Below are positions 45,085-57,429 of a stretch of DNA of 64,000 nt, piece after piece. Position 1 is the first letter of the stretch; every line of letters begins with the position of its first letter. Under the pieces are notes generated by a model. That model saw only the letters and a list, made by a program, of their open reading frames with translations. It had not been told where the DNA came from and made no database searches. This stretch comes from Hirsutella rhossiliensis. Its lineage: Eukaryota; Ascomycota; Sordariomycetes; Hypocreales; Ophiocordycipitaceae. The stretch lies in the NCBI RefSeq assembly GCF_020360975.1, contig NW_025408672.1, positions 2,976,001 through 3,040,000 of the forward strand, read 5' to 3'. The position numbers and the translations under genes are program-made.

Positions 45085-46611
45085 ATGCCTGCACAGCAAA
45101 CTGGATCAACCAACTCGGGACACACCGTGTCGCCGCAGGACATGATGCGCGAAATCATCAGCCTTCGACAGGAGGTCCAAGTACTCAGGAACGGAGGAGG
45201 CAACGGACAAGTTAGGGACCTCGGAGAAGCAGTCAAACCAAAACAGCCAGGACCATTCGACGGTACTCATGGCACGCTTCGAGACTTTCTCACCCAACTC
45301 AAAGCCTACCACCGATTCTATCCGACCAAGCTCTCGGACCCAGTCGAAAGGTACTCCACGCAGGAAATTGTTTATCTGGAACGGCACTCGCCTGGTTTGG
45401 ACCCATCATGAGGACTTTCTCGACAACCAACCAGCGCGACGAGACAACGAGACAGACGAAGTCTTTGCCAGTTTCCAAGGATTCGAAGAAGCCATTACGA
45501 AGGTATTCGGAACAACCGACGAGGAACGAGAGGCCGAACAGAAACTTCGAGAACTCCGACAAAGGATCTCAGCATCGGATTATGCTGCGAAGTTCCGTCA
45601 AGTCACCTCAAAGCTTGATTGGGACGACGAACCTCTTATGTCACGATTCTACGACGGGCTTAAAGAAGAAGTCTGGACGAGCTCTACAAGGAAAATCGAC
45701 CTGACAACCTCTCGGACTACATTGCTATGGCAGTACGAATCGACGACAGACAGTATGCGCGACGCCAAGAAAAGAAACAAGGAAGAGGAAACTGGAACCC
45801 TTCCTATGGGAACAACTTTAACCGACGCGCCAACTACAAGAAGAAGCGCGAAACTCCCATTGCTTACGCCCACACAACTAACCCAGGCAAAATGGACCTG
45901 GATGCAACAAAGAAGGGCGAAGGAAAATGCTTCAACTGCAGGAAAGTTGGACATTTCTCACGAAATTGCAAGCAACCTCGCAAGGAGAAGAAAGTTCACT
46001 GGGCCCCAGCCCCAGAAGGTAAGAGACACCTGAACGCTACTAACAAGCAGGAACCAAAGCATGAACTCCTTAGTTGGACTGCATGCTACGACGACAAATG
46101 CACGGTACACCTAAGCGACAAAAACGGTACCGGATGGTTCCCAAAGCCACCAAAGAAAACCCTTGCAATGGTGCAACGAAGAGATCCCACAACACAGAAA
46201 CAAGTCAAATTCGCAGAACCAGAATACCCCTATCCTGAAGGAGTCTCACAAGACTGGATCAGGAAGAACGGCAAACGATTCCAGGAAGACATGCGAAATA
46301 AGGATCGACAACAACGACGGGCAGTCTATAAACAACATAACAAAGAAGATACGGACGCAGCCCTTATGCTCACGAAACTCGGACAACAACCCGAAGAGGA
46401 ACAACGAAGTTTCGACGACACAAGCTCTGAAGAACAAGACACGCTACAAGAAACAGAAGACGAGGATGAACTCGCACCACCACCCTCACTACTAAGGAAA
46501 ACGCCACGATTGGAGAACACGCTCCATACTTCGAAGAATTCGAAGAAATGCTCAAAATTGGAACTCAACAAATACCTCAAATTCTCACGGAAAACCAACA
46601 AGCTGCATTGA
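45085..46611 (+). pseudogene. E1 gag region
   Basis: Starts MPAQQTGSTNSGHTVSPQDM. The capsid part (QPGPFDGTHGTLRDFLTQLK, GTALAWFGPIM, QRISASDYAAKFRQVTSKL, LMSRFYDGLKEEV) is spread over frames that switch near 45350, 45415 and 45680. Each switch fits loss of one base. The nucleocapsid CCHC knuckle CFNCRKVGHFSRNC is at 45928-45969. Typical gypsy Gag that packages element RNA; not translatable as a single chain as written. Confidence 0.85.
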
Positions 46612-47561
46612 TTCGATACCAACCGGCACCACGCGGAGGAGACTACGCTGTGGCTATCGCCGCAGTCGACACCTTTACAGCCCTACAACGAGAATGGCAA
46701 CCACGAGGAGAATTTTCAGATGACCCAAGAACAGTGCTCAGTCACGAAGAGCACAAACATATTTCATGGATCTCATGCGTCTATTTGGACTGCATGATAC
46801 ACTTCAGATGAAGGCACGACACGACGCCTTCCCAGTCAGATTCGACGGACAAATACTTTCGAAACCCTACCTAAGCACGGAACTGGACTACTGGAAAATC
46901 GATCAACGTTACCCGAACGACCAAGTCATGTTATTGGAACCCGATTACGGCACGCCACTTGAATGCCGCGATGATTACGGTTCTTTAACGAGATGTCTTT
47001 CGAAACATGCAAAATCCACAAACACGCCAAAATTGGGAATGGCACAACGCCACTCGCTCTAAGGCATCCGAACCATCTATCTTCACAAGACTCGCGCAAC
47101 GAATCAGATGCGACGAAGAAGATTACAACGAATGTGCACACCCGAACTGCAAAGTTCACGAACACGAAAAGGCACGAGCATGGCACAAACGACACAACGG
47201 TGCACCAAAGGACTACTGGCGACACCTACGAAGGCTACAAGCTACATTCGACCAAGGAAAAATTAACGCAGAAGAACTACGCGCAAAACAGAAAGACGCA
47301 GAACGAAAACTCGATTCCTGGTACGAAAACGAACAGAATTGCGAAGCACGGTACGCAATCAACTGCGAAGCAGCACAATGCAAACAACACAGCGTTGAGA
47401 AACAAGAAATCTTCGATTGGCTACAAGAAATCAGTCTCTTGAGCCCCGACACGACACCACGCGACGAAAACATAAAGAAACGATATCAACAACAAATCGA
47501 AGAAGAATACCCAAATGAAACGAATAAGGACCAGGCAAAAAACGAGGTACGCCATCTGTAA
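46548..47561 (+). pseudogene. E1 spacer domain between nucleocapsid and protease
   Basis: About 330 codons in shifting frames, with no standard retroelement domain. Recognisable blocks: MLKIGTQQIPQILTENQQAA, PRGGDYAVAIAAVDTFTALQ, CAHPNCKVHEHEKARAWHKR, then a charged coiled-coil-like segment (FDQGKINAEELRAKQKDAER) and CEAAQCKQHSVEKQEIFDWL. The Cys/His pattern suggests metal binding. I cannot assign a function. Confidence 0.5.
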
Positions 47562-47608
47562 AAGGGCTACAGACTGGCACGACACGACAAGATCCAAGGA
47601 CCCTATGC

Positions 47609-48039
47609 ATGGCAACGGCAAGCCATGGCAACCAAATGGTATTGGACATCCAAATCGCGGGACATCACGTACACGCACTATTGGATTGCGGCGCGATGGG
47701 CAATTACGTTTCACCTAGAGTCATCAATCGTTACCGACTCCCATGGAGACACAAGAAAGATCCATATGAACTCACGAATATCGAAGGAGGGCCTTCAACT
47801 ATAACAACGGAATCATTGATATGGAGATTGATCACCTCGACATCAATATCCAGGGCCACGACGAACGAGTCGACTTCGACATCATGGACATTGGAGAACA
47901 CGACCTTGTGTTAGGGCTTCCATGGTTACAGGAGAGCAACCCACTGATCAACTGGAAAACTGGCCAGCTGCGTTGGAACGAAGACGCAAGTTTCAAGACC
48001 AGCAGATTTGGGAGAAAGCAAAATTTTGCGATGATTTAG
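47609..48039 (+). pseudogene. E1 aspartic protease
   Basis: Retropepsin motif ALLDCGAMGNYVSPRV (D-C-G instead of D-S-G) followed, one frame shift later near 47810, by DLVLGLPWLQESNPLINW, the usual second conserved block. Processes the Gag-Pol precursor in active elements. Confidence 0.8.
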
Positions 48040-49088
48040 CCACTGAACAGGACGAAAGGGATGACCGTTCAAGCAAATCATTACGGGCTTCAGCGATACA
48101 AACGAAAACAGCAACCGAACCGGCGGACACAACAAAATCGACTGACAAGACCCACGTACTGACCAACACGGCTGTACAACCTGGCATCCGACATAAACAG
48201 AACAAAGGACACAACAAGAAGATCCGAAGAGTTATTGCCACTCTAAGAAAGACCTCGAACAAATCAACAAAGAGCTCGAGTCAAGGAAACCAGCTCTCAA
48301 AGAAAGAACAAAGCCCACAAGACAGAATGAAGAACATCCCACAGGAATACCGGAAATACGACAAACTCTTCAAGGAAGAACTCGAGACAGGGTTACCCGA
48401 ACACAGTCAATGGGACCACGAAATTTGTCTCAAAGATGGAAGAACGCCGACGTTCCATAAGATTTACAACCTAAACGAAAAGCAACTGCAAACGCTACGC
48501 GACTACCTCGACGAGAATCTACGAAAGGGATACATACGAACATCAACATCCGAAGCAGGCTACCCAGTCATGTTTGTTCCAAAGAAAACGGCAAGCTACG
48601 ACTAGTTGTCGACTACAGACGCCTAAACGATATTACAATGAAGGACCGAACACCATTACCGCTTATATCGGAACTACGAGATCGACTGCACGGCAAAAAA
48701 TGGTTTACAGCCCTCGATCTCAAAGGCGCCTACAACTTAATACGCATGAAGAAGGGACACGAATGGATGACAGCTTTCAGAACGAAATTCGGACTATTCG
48801 AATATCTGGTAATGCCATTTGGACTCACAAATGCACCAGCTACCTTCCAACGGATGATCAACAATGTCCTACGCGAACACTTGGACATCTTTGTGGTAGT
48901 ATACCTGGATGATATCCTAATCTTCTCGGACACCCTAGAAGAACACAAGGAACACGTCCACAAGGTACTCCGCGCACTTCAGAATGCGAAGTTACTGGTT
49001 GAACCAGAAAAAAGCAAGTTCCACACACAGGAAGTAGATTTCCTCGGACACACGATCTCACCAGGAGAGATACGAATGCAACGAGACA
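48040..49088 (+). pseudogene. E1 reverse transcriptase, N-terminal part, cut by E2
   Basis: From PQEYRKYDKLFKEELETG through WDHEICLKDGRTPTFHKIYN and EAGYPVMFVPKK. A one-base loss at about 48592 leads into MKDRTPLPLISELRDRL, WFTALDLKGAYNLIRMKKG, MPFGLTNAPATFQRMIN and the catalytic YLDD at 48902-48913. Ends at SPGEIRMQRD, where E2 is inserted, and continues KINSVKEWPTPK at 56785. Confidence 0.9.
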
Positions 49089-49394
49089 TGATGCGTTTTT
49101 GCGTGTCCCTACGCACACTGGAGCGTTGGGCACGGCACCAAGCATCAAGGACACCGGCTGCCGCACGCACAGCCATGTGAACAGGCAGCCGTGTGAACAG
49201 GCAGCCGTGTGAAACAGGCAGCCGTGTGAAACAGGCAGCCGTGTGAACAGGCATCGGTATGTGGCTGCCTTGTAAACCGGCCGGATCGCCTAGATAGTCC
49301 GACCTGGCTGCCTCCTACATAAGGATGAGGCAGTCATAGCTTAGTTGGAGAAACAACGATCCCACTTCATCTCATCCATATGCAAAATGCATCA
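49089..49394 (+). repeat. E2 5' LTR
   Basis: 306 bp; differs from the 3' copy only by T5 versus T4 in a T run near the left end. Followed by GATTGGTAGCAATTCC, a TGGTAGC-type primer-binding site. Confidence 0.95.
49172..49253 (+). repeat. 16/17-bp tandem array in the E2 LTR
   Basis: Five copies of GCCGTGTGAA(A)CAGGCA, unit lengths 16-16-17-17-16; the same array recurs at about 56556-56637 in the 3' LTR. Confidence 0.95.
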
Positions 49395-49832
49395 GATTGG
49401 TAGCAATTCCTACCCTTTGCTTTGATTAGCACCAGTGAGCCATTGTGTAAGCCTCACACCATAGCTCAAGTCTGCTTGGGCACCACACGTGAGCCGTTGA
49501 CTCGGGCTCGCACCAAAAAACCACCAAAAACAACCATCGTGACTTACATAAGTCGCCCCACGAGCTTACCCAAGCTCACCACCCCCCACGAGCTTATCCC
49601 AAAGCTCATCAATCCTTTGGCTTGCTAACCAGCTAACCTTGTGGTGCGACCGACACCCTTGACAGCTAGCAGCCAACATTTCTTCACCCTCGTGATAACG
49701 CTATAGGGTCAATACCGTTGCATTAAGGTGTCTTTCGCTCGTGACGACTTTGGTGATAGGAAGTTTTGCGAAAGCCCGTGTAATCGTATATCACTATCGC
49801 AAGTGTCAGCTGGCAAGCAAACCGACCACACA

Positions 49833-51957
49833 ATGGCCAAACCGACCAACGAAGGAAGCTCGGTCAAGCAAGCTGACGATAGAAGCTCGCCACGCCCGGC
49901 TGAAGAAGATGATGGACCCCGGCTACCGGACGCAGTCCAGCAACGCCGCCCGAAGCGCAACAGAGTCTCTCTCAACCCCAAGGACAATCATTCGCAATTG
50001 GCAGACCAATTACAGCAGCTCCCAGAAGCTCTCAACGCGTGGAAATGGTCCATCCGATTCCTCAAGCTGATGCGAGACAAATCTAAGGAAGCTCTCGATA
50101 CCTTCACAGTCCGTGACAAGGAAGCATGTGAAGCCTTGGAAGATCTCCTTTTCCACGTCTGTGCTCATCAAATCAGCCTACGCGAAGTATTGGCTGTACC
50201 ACAAGCCGGCATCTCGGACCTCGAACATGTGCCTGCATGGAGAGCAGTGGTGGAAAAAGCCTATATTGTGCCGGAACCCACAGAGGACAACATGATGAAA
50301 TTGATCTCGAAGATCACGCCCAAGGAAGTTGATTCGAGGTCAATGACATCAATTTGGTATATCTTCCGGATGCCGACCAACAACTTCCCACGGAACAGCG
50401 AGGTATAAATTCTCAAGCTATGTTGCAGTCAACGGAACCCCCAAAGGCGCCAACTCAGTCACAATCACCTTCAGGCGTGAGGAAGCAGAAAGGAAGCCGG
50501 CATAGCCACCACAGCCGCCGCGACCGCCGCAGTCACCACAAGCATCGCAGATACCTACGACTAGATGATTCAAGCGACTCGGAATCTTCTTCTTCCAGCA
50601 GCAGCAGCTCTGGAAGCAGCATTGGCATTGGATACGCTCACAGCCGCCGGGCGCCTCTCTCCTACCACACAGACCTTTCAAACCTCTAGTGATGTGGAAG
50701 CTGTTGCCAAGAGGCTCAAACGTGACAACATGGGTGTTTTCAACCCCAATCACAAGGATCCTCATAAACAAGGCCTTGTGTCCCTCTCAAGCGGCAGCAA
50801 TGTGTACACGGATGTATACCTCTTCTGCGAGCGCCTGCGAATGTACAAGGATCTCGACTCCTACGCCTTGTCGCAGCACTATATGTCTTTCCTTGCCGGC
50901 GGAGCTCTACAGTGGTTCATGAATGAACTTTCCATCGAGCAGAAGGATCGCCTTATGAAGTCATCAGTAGAGCGTTTCTGTAAAATGCTCATCAAGCGAT
51001 TCCAACGCCCAGCAGCAGAGGTCTCAAGGAATTACACGGCATTCCGTATACCGTGTCAATGTGGAATGCTGGTGAAGTCTCCTTGCCTCAATGGATTCAA
51101 CGGAAAGTCTCCTAGCAAGGCAAATCAACATCGAAAAGGACTACCAAATCATCCAAAGCATCCACCCCTTGATTGCGGTCCAAATCGCTACTCACCTCTC
51201 TGTGCCCACTAAACGCACGCCAATTGACAAGTGGGTACGAGAAATCGAGGAACGCCGACCCTGATCTCCGCGGCATTGGAATTTCGCGGCAGATACGATG
51301 AACGCCCCAAGGCCGTGACCGTGACCGCAACTACCAAAGTCGTGATCGTAGTAGTGATCGTGATCGCAGCTTTAGGAACGATAGCCGCGACCGCGACCGC
51401 AGCTATCAGCGAGATCACTACCAACGCGATCGAGGCCTTGACCGCAGAGACCGCAGCAACCCCAGCAGCGACTCACGGGCCAAGGAAAGGCGAGAGAACC
51501 GCCCCAAAGATCCTCAGCGCAATGAGCGAAGCGGCGGCTATGAGAAAAAGGTCCGCTTTGAGAAAATTACCTTGCCAGCGAGGACGAAAACAAGCAAGAT
51601 GCTTCAGACAACAAGAAAACCGCCATTTCCGACGACGATGAAGCCAGTGATGTAGGATCAGACGCTTCTATCGAGGAATACTACGTCTGTATGACCTCAA
51701 CTCCTGAGAATCTTGGCCAACAAGGAAACCACCAATGCCGAAAGTGTAACCGCAAGTTCCCCTCCCGCAGTGTGTTATTTGAGCACACACAAGCACGCTG
51801 CTGTGTGTCTGCTCAACAGCTCCAGCAGGAGGCGACCCCAGCAAGACCTTCGTTATGTGGGAAATGCTACGCCCAATTTCCCTCACGCAATGCACTCTTC
51901 AGGCACCTTCCTGGCTGCGTGTCACAGCCCAAGGCCCACTCAAATGGAGGCATATAA
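49833..51957 (+). pseudogene. E2 gag region with a C2HC finger pair
   Basis: Starts MAKPTNEGSSVKQ. A helical N-terminal part (LRDKSKEALDTF-like, EALEDLLFHVCAHQISLREV) is followed by a His/Arg/Ser-rich linker in another frame. A capsid-like block comes next (NVYTDVYLFCERLRMYKDLD, YMSFLAGGALQWFMNELSIE, RFCKMLIKRFQRP), and an RD-rich stretch. At 51730-51935 two fingers appear, CRKCNRKFPSRSVLFEH and CGKCYAQFPSRNALFRH, each closed by Cys (C2HC), instead of a CCHC knuckle. At least three frame changes prevent continuous translation. Confidence 0.75.
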
Positions 51958-52004
51958 AGCCGTAGAGCAGCACAATCCAATTCCTCCCAGAAAGCCCAGT
52001 ATCT

Positions 52005-52954
52005 TTGGGAACAATCGCGGGCGCTATCGCAGAAAATCCTCGAGCCACAACCGCTCGAGCCGCCATCGCACGATGCCCTTTCGGCTACTCATATCTTCGC
52101 ATCAAGATCAAGGCAGCTCCCACAGGACCAGAGACCGAGGTCTGTGCGGATTCCGGGTGGCAACCCCTGATTGACAGAAAGCTTCTCAAGAGCTTCGAGC
52201 ACACCATTGAGAAGAAGCCTCCAACGCCAATTGCAGGCATCAGCGGCAGTGTCCGCTGCACAGACTGGGCCACGTTCTCCTTCTATGCAGAAGGAAGAGG
52301 GCTGACGGTAGCAGCGCCGGCATAGCTAAATTCACCAGTTCCGCTTGGGTGACTACCGTGGAACCAGGAGCCTTGCTAGGCAATGCCTTCCTCAAGCCGT
52401 ATGTTGGAAACATCCACTACGACAAGGAAGTCGTTCAAATAGGCCTCCTTGACGACTTCGGTATCCCTTTAACATCTATAAGCCTCATAAAGGGTAGTCC
52501 GACGCGTTCAGGCCGTCAGAAAACCATGGTCCCGGCAGGCAAGACAATGCTAGTCCCAGCTAGCTGGAAGGAAGTCCCTAAAGGCCGTTCCTTCGCTTTT
52601 CATTCCAATCATCCCTTGGCCGCTCATGCTCTCGTTGACCGAAACACTGTCCCAGCGGTCATGTTCACGAACACTACGAACCAAGATATCATCGTGAACC
52701 GCAAACAGCGCCTAGGGCAGATCAAAGAATGCGAGGAATCGGGCTACTTCGCTGCAGCCTCATGGAAATCAGCTCTGACAGCTTTGACAATAGCCACAGC
52801 GGCCTTGGCCCCAACAACTTCTGCAATGACGATTGAAAGCGCTCCCCAGAGCCATACATCGTATGATCTTGCTATCAATAGCACCTTCCACCTCTCAGAC
52901 GATGTTATCGCAATAGCTGACGGGACTTTCACCCCGGAGGAAGCCCTGTTCTAG
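52005..52954 (+). pseudogene. E2 protease region
   Basis: ETEVCADSGWQPLIDRKLLK carries the D-S-G of a retropepsin; GISGSVRCTDWATFSFY follows. In the next frame GALLGNAFLKPYVGNIHYD is the late hydrophobic-G-N-A/D block, then VPASWKEVPKGRSFAFHSN. Frame change near 52330. Confidence 0.7.
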
Positions 52955-52992
52955 CAGCAACCGCAGAATCAGTTTCAAGCTTATCAGAAGCT

Positions 52993-54730
52993 TTGTACGC
53001 ATACACAACAGCAGCCAGCAACGACAGCCAGCCTTGGTCAACAACAAGAAAGGAGCTCCACGTCACAAGCACCCAGCTGAGTGCAGCAGCAACAGCCGAT
53101 ACTCCTGACCTTGCCCCTGAGACCCGAATTCCGTATCAAACGCACGTTCAACGCACGCCAGAGCTCCCAGAGGTGTGCACTGACGACGGAATTCACATCT
53201 ATGCGCAGAAAGGCAGCTTCGTGACCAAGATCAAAGCCCTTGTTGAAAAACACGCCAAACTATGGAAAGACTCGGGCACAGCTGAAGTCGAAGCAGGCCA
53301 CGAGCTCACAGTTCCCCTTATCAAGGATTGGCACACGCACAAGGTGGCTCAACGCCCTATCCTCAGGGATTACGAGACAAACAGGTCATTGATGAAACCC
53401 ATGACAAGCTCCACGCACAAGGACGTATGGAATACGTGCACGGACCAACCCTTTGCAGCCCCGTCTTCGTTGTGTGGCGAACAGCCCGAGGAGAAACCAA
53501 GGGCAGGGTCGTCATCGATTTGCGAGCTCTTAATAAGGTCACCATGCCAGACAGCTATCCCTTGCCATTGCAAGAAGACATCATCCAAGAGCTTCGAGGC
53601 GCACAGTACATCACAGCAATCGACGCATCGTCCTTTTACCACCAATTCCGAGTCAAACTCGAACATCGTGATCGTTTTACCCTCACGAGCCATAGAGGAC
53701 TGGAAAGACTGACTGTTGCACCAATTGGCTTCTGCAATAGCCCGGCCTACGCCCAGCGCTATATGGATCGAGTGCTTCGACCATATAAGGGTTTTGCAGA
53801 GCGTTTATGGACGACGTTGTGATCTATTCGAAAACGGAAAGGAGCACTTACAGCACCTTAGCAAGATCTTCCAGCTATTCGAGCGTTTTAACCTCACGAT
53901 GTCGCCAAAGAAAAGCTGGATTGGGTATCCTCTGTGCAACTCCTTGGCTTCCGCGTTGATGCCTTTGGAATGAGCACAACGGAACACAGGCTGGCAGCCT
54001 TTGCAAAGCTGGAATTTCCAGACCAGCTATCTGCGTTGGAAAGCTACATTGGAGCAACAGGCTACCTACGGCATCTCTTACCGTATTATGGAGCCCTCAT
54101 TGAGCCATTGCAGCACCGGAAAACTCAATTACTAGCCCAAGGACGAGAAATTGGCAAAATTCAGCAAGGTAACATCAACAAACGCCGTGCCTTTGCGAGG
54201 AACACCAAATTCGAGCCTAGTGAAAAGGAGCGGTTGGCATTTGAAGCTATCCAAAAGGAAGTAGCCTCCGGCAGGATGATCCACCATATGGACCCAAGCA
54301 GGCAACTGTTCTGTCAAGTTGACGGGTCCTTGCAACGAGGATTTGCCTGTACCTACTTCCACCTTAAAGAAGGTTACGAATGGAAGCCTGGCCAAGCTAT
54401 TTCCTCAACAGCGATGCAACCTATAGCTTTTCTCAGCCGCACCCTCACCAACGCAGAGATCATATGGTCCGTCGGAATTAGAAGTGGCCTGCCTAGTCTG
54501 GGCTATCAAAAAGATGCGCACAGTGGTCCAATCGTCAACGAAGCCCTTAATCGTGCTTACGGACCATTCAGCCACACAGCAGATCGTCAATAAGACCTCC
54601 CTCGACACTTCAAGCACGGACAGAGCAAATAGACGGCTAGTAGTAGCCTCCATCTATCTCTCTCAGTACGAATTGCAGGTTGATCATCTTCCAGGAAAAT
54701 CAATTTCATCCCTGATGCCTTAAGCAGGCT
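52993..54730 (+). pseudogene. E2 reverse transcriptase and RNase H
   Basis: RT blocks: KGRVVIDLRALNKVTMPDSY, LQEDIIQELRGAQYITAIDA, RFTLTSHRGLERLTVAPIGF and catalytic FMDD at 53804-53815, after which the frame shifts. Then EFPDQLSALESYIGATGYLR, the connection region, and RNase H with QLFCQVDGSLQRGFACTYFH and IAFLSRTLTNAE, ending near VDHLPGKSI. Several one-base shifts (about 53370, 53815, 53935, 54480). Confidence 0.85.
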
Positions 54731-54752
54731 GTCAGCCCCTGAGACCGACCAA

Positions 54753-56418
54753 TTGATCGAGCGACAACGACCTGACTACACAGCGCTTGACGATGTGCTC
54801 CTTGCGTCTGAGGCCATCATGGATCCAGCATACCGCATCAAATTCACAGAAGGCTATCAGGCTGATACCCATTATCGCAAGATCCTTCAAATGATCCAGG
54901 ACAGTGAGAACACGGTCAAAGCTTCTAGGGCCCCGGAAATCGCGAAAATCAAGCGCAGAGGAATTCCCTTTTTCGTGGACCAGGGTCTGTTATATCACGA
55001 AGGAAAAGATGGATATGTTCGTCTCTGCGTGCCCGCAAGCCTCACGCACGAATTGATGCAAATGGCACACGACGACAAGCACCACTTTGGCGTTGTGAGA
55101 ATGCTCAAGGAGTTGGAAACCTATTCGATCAGGAACGTCTCTTGGCAAGCGAAAAAGCACATCGCCAAGTGCAAAGCTTGCTGCCTTGGACAGACTGATC
55201 GACAACAGCTTGCTGGAAGCTATCTGCCCAATCGACCCCCGATGCTTCCAATGCAGTCAATTGCAATGGACTTCATCACAGACATGCCTGCCGTCTCAGC
55301 TATGGGCTCACCCTGGCATATTGAAGGCTTTAATGCCTTTAATCAATTACTTACAGTCACTTGCTTAGCTAGCAAGCGATGCCTACTGATTCCAGGCAAT
55401 GCAAAGTATAGCGCCAAGGACTGGGCAGCCTCCCTAGCTAGGCAGCTCATGCTATGTGATTGGGGCATGCCGCGCACGATAGTCAGTGACAGAGACCGCA
55501 AATTCACCTCTGCTTTCTGGCAAGGGCTCTGGAAGGCCTTTGGCACCAGAATCAGCATGACAACGGCATATCATCCGCAGGCGGACGGCTTGGCCGAGCG
55601 GCGCAATCAAACAGTGGAAACAGCGTTGCGACTGGCCTATATTGAGGACCCCAACCTTGACTGGAAGACCCTTATTCCTTCGCTGCAGTGGCATCTAAAC
55701 ACAGCCTACAACACCAGCACGAAGACCTCAGCCCATGAACTAATGTACGGTTTCCCCTGAAAGGCCCTGGAGGCTGTTGATCGCACAGCCAGCGCAGAGG
55801 CAGACGAATTGCCCTACATCAAGGAAGCCTTGCGTAAGCAGGCCAGCCTAGCTATGGACCTTGCAGCGATGAAGGCCAAGCGTTGGTACGATGCCAAACA
55901 CCGACCTATCCATCTCAAGGCTGGAGACAAGGTATATCTCAAGCTTCATCAGGATATCACCAGCCAGGCAGGCCACCCAAGAAGTGGTCACAACAGCGGA
56001 AGGCCCCTTTGTGATCAGAAGGATGGTTGGAGACCTGGCCTGTGAATTGGACCTTCCAGAGCAAATTAAGGTCCACCCAGTGATCTCAATACACCACCTC
56101 AAGCCAGCTCACGAAGGCTGCTTTGAAGAAGCTCACCCCGGACCAGTAGAAGTCACAAAGGACTTTACGGACCAGGAAGGCGAATTCTACGAAGTTGACA
56201 AGCTTCTGGACGTACGGGTCAGGAAGATTGGAAGAAACAGGAAGCCCGTCACGGAGTACTTGGTCCACTGGAAAGGATGGGGCAGCATGCATGATCAGTG
56301 GGTCAGGAAGGAAGAGATATCGTCAAAGGCCCTGGATGAGTTCCACGGGCAGACGACGGGACCGCGAGTGGTTCGCAACAGCAAAGCAAAGGGACGATCG
56401 GAAAGTTCTGACATGTAG
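54753..56418 (+). pseudogene. E2 integrase and chromodomain
   Basis: One long frame holds the zinc-binding region (HDDKHHFGVVRMLKEL, CKACCLGQTDRQ) and the DDE core: AMDFITDMP, TIVSDRDRKFTSAFWQ, TTAYHPQADGLAERRNQTVE. It is cut by a TGA at 55758-55760 after LMYGFP. Downstream frames give AKRWYDAKHRPIHLKAGDKV, HPVISIHHLKPAHEG and a chromodomain (FYEVDKLLDVRV, EYLVHWKGWGSMHDQWV). Chromodomains guide such elements to marked chromatin. Confidence 0.88.
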
Positions 56419-56473
56419 CCTTTGTTGAGGCAGTCACTGAGGACAGTGGAGTTTTCTTTTGAGGCCGGCATTA

Positions 56474-56778
56474 TGATGCGTTTTGCGTGTCCCTACGCAC
56501 ACTGGAGCGTTGGGCACGGCACCAAGCATCAAGGACACCGGCTGCCGCACGCACAGCCATGTGAACAGGCAGCCGTGTGAACAGGCAGCCGTGTGAAACA
56601 GGCAGCCGTGTGAAACAGGCAGCCGTGTGAACAGGCATCGGTATGTGGCTGCCTTGTAAACCGGCCGGATCGCCTAGATAGTCCGACCTGGCTGCCTCCT
56701 ACATAAGGATGAGGCAGTCATAGCTTAGTTGGAGAAACAACGATCCCACTTCATCTCATCCATATGCAAAATGCATCA
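56474..56778 (+). repeat. E2 3' LTR
   Basis: 305 bp, same sequence as the 5' LTR apart from one T; followed by the AGACA duplication and resumed E1 pol. Confidence 0.95.
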
Positions 56779-56783
56779 AGACA

Positions 56784-57429
56784 AGATCAACTCAGTCAAA
56801 GAATGGCCAACGCCAAAGAACGTCAAGGACGTACAAAGTTTCCTAGGATTTGCGAATTACTACCGACGATTCATCAAAGATTTCGGAAAGATTGCAACAC
56901 CACTACACGACTTAACGAAGAAGGAAAAAGAGTTTACATGGGACGACAAAGCCAACGAAGCTTTCGAATGCATCAAAACGACGATTACGCAAGAACCGGT
57001 CTTAACCACCTTCGATCCAGAACGACAAATCGAACTCGAAACCGATGCATCAGACTTTGCTCTAGGAGCACAAATCGGACAGAAGGACGATGAAGGAAGA
57101 CTACGACCAATTGCATTCTACTCGAAAAAGCTACATGGCGCAGAACTCAATTACCCCATCTACGACAAAGAATTCCTCGCAATCATTCAAGCTTTTAAGG
57201 AATTTCGACACTACCTTCTCGGAAGCAAACACAAAATCAAGGTCTACACAGATCACAAAACATCTCACATTTCGCGACGACGCAACAATTGAACGGACGA
57301 CAGATCCGATGGGCCGAATGTCTATCAGAATTCGACTACGAAATAATCCACAGAAAGGAACAGAAAACGGTCGAGCTGATGCCCTCAGCCGACGATCCGA
57401 CTACGACACAGGAGCACCTATTGTGAAAG
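56784..57429 (+). pseudogene. E1 RT connection and RNase H
   Basis: Continues E1 pol: KINSVKEWPTPKNVKDVQSF, LGFANYYRRFIKDFGK, IELETDASDFALGAQIGQ, IAFYSKKLHGAELNYPIYDK and KHKIKVYTDHK. One base is missing near 57260, after which ENGRADALSRRSDYD closes the domain in another frame. Confidence 0.88.

Larger units (their letters stand above)
49089..56778 (+). mobile_element. Ty3/gypsy chromovirus E2 inserted in E1 pol
   Basis: 7.69 kb with 306- and 305-bp LTRs (TG...CA) and the 5-bp duplication AGACA (49084-49088 and 56779-56783). Removing it rejoins the E1 reverse transcriptase in frame. Order: Gag with a pair of C2HC fingers, protease, RT (FMDD), RNase H, integrase, chromodomain. Several frames are broken. 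Confidence 0.93.

Noticed and set aside
49172..49253. CRISPR-like regularly spaced repeats
   Set aside because: Direct tandem units without spacers, in a eukaryotic LTR.
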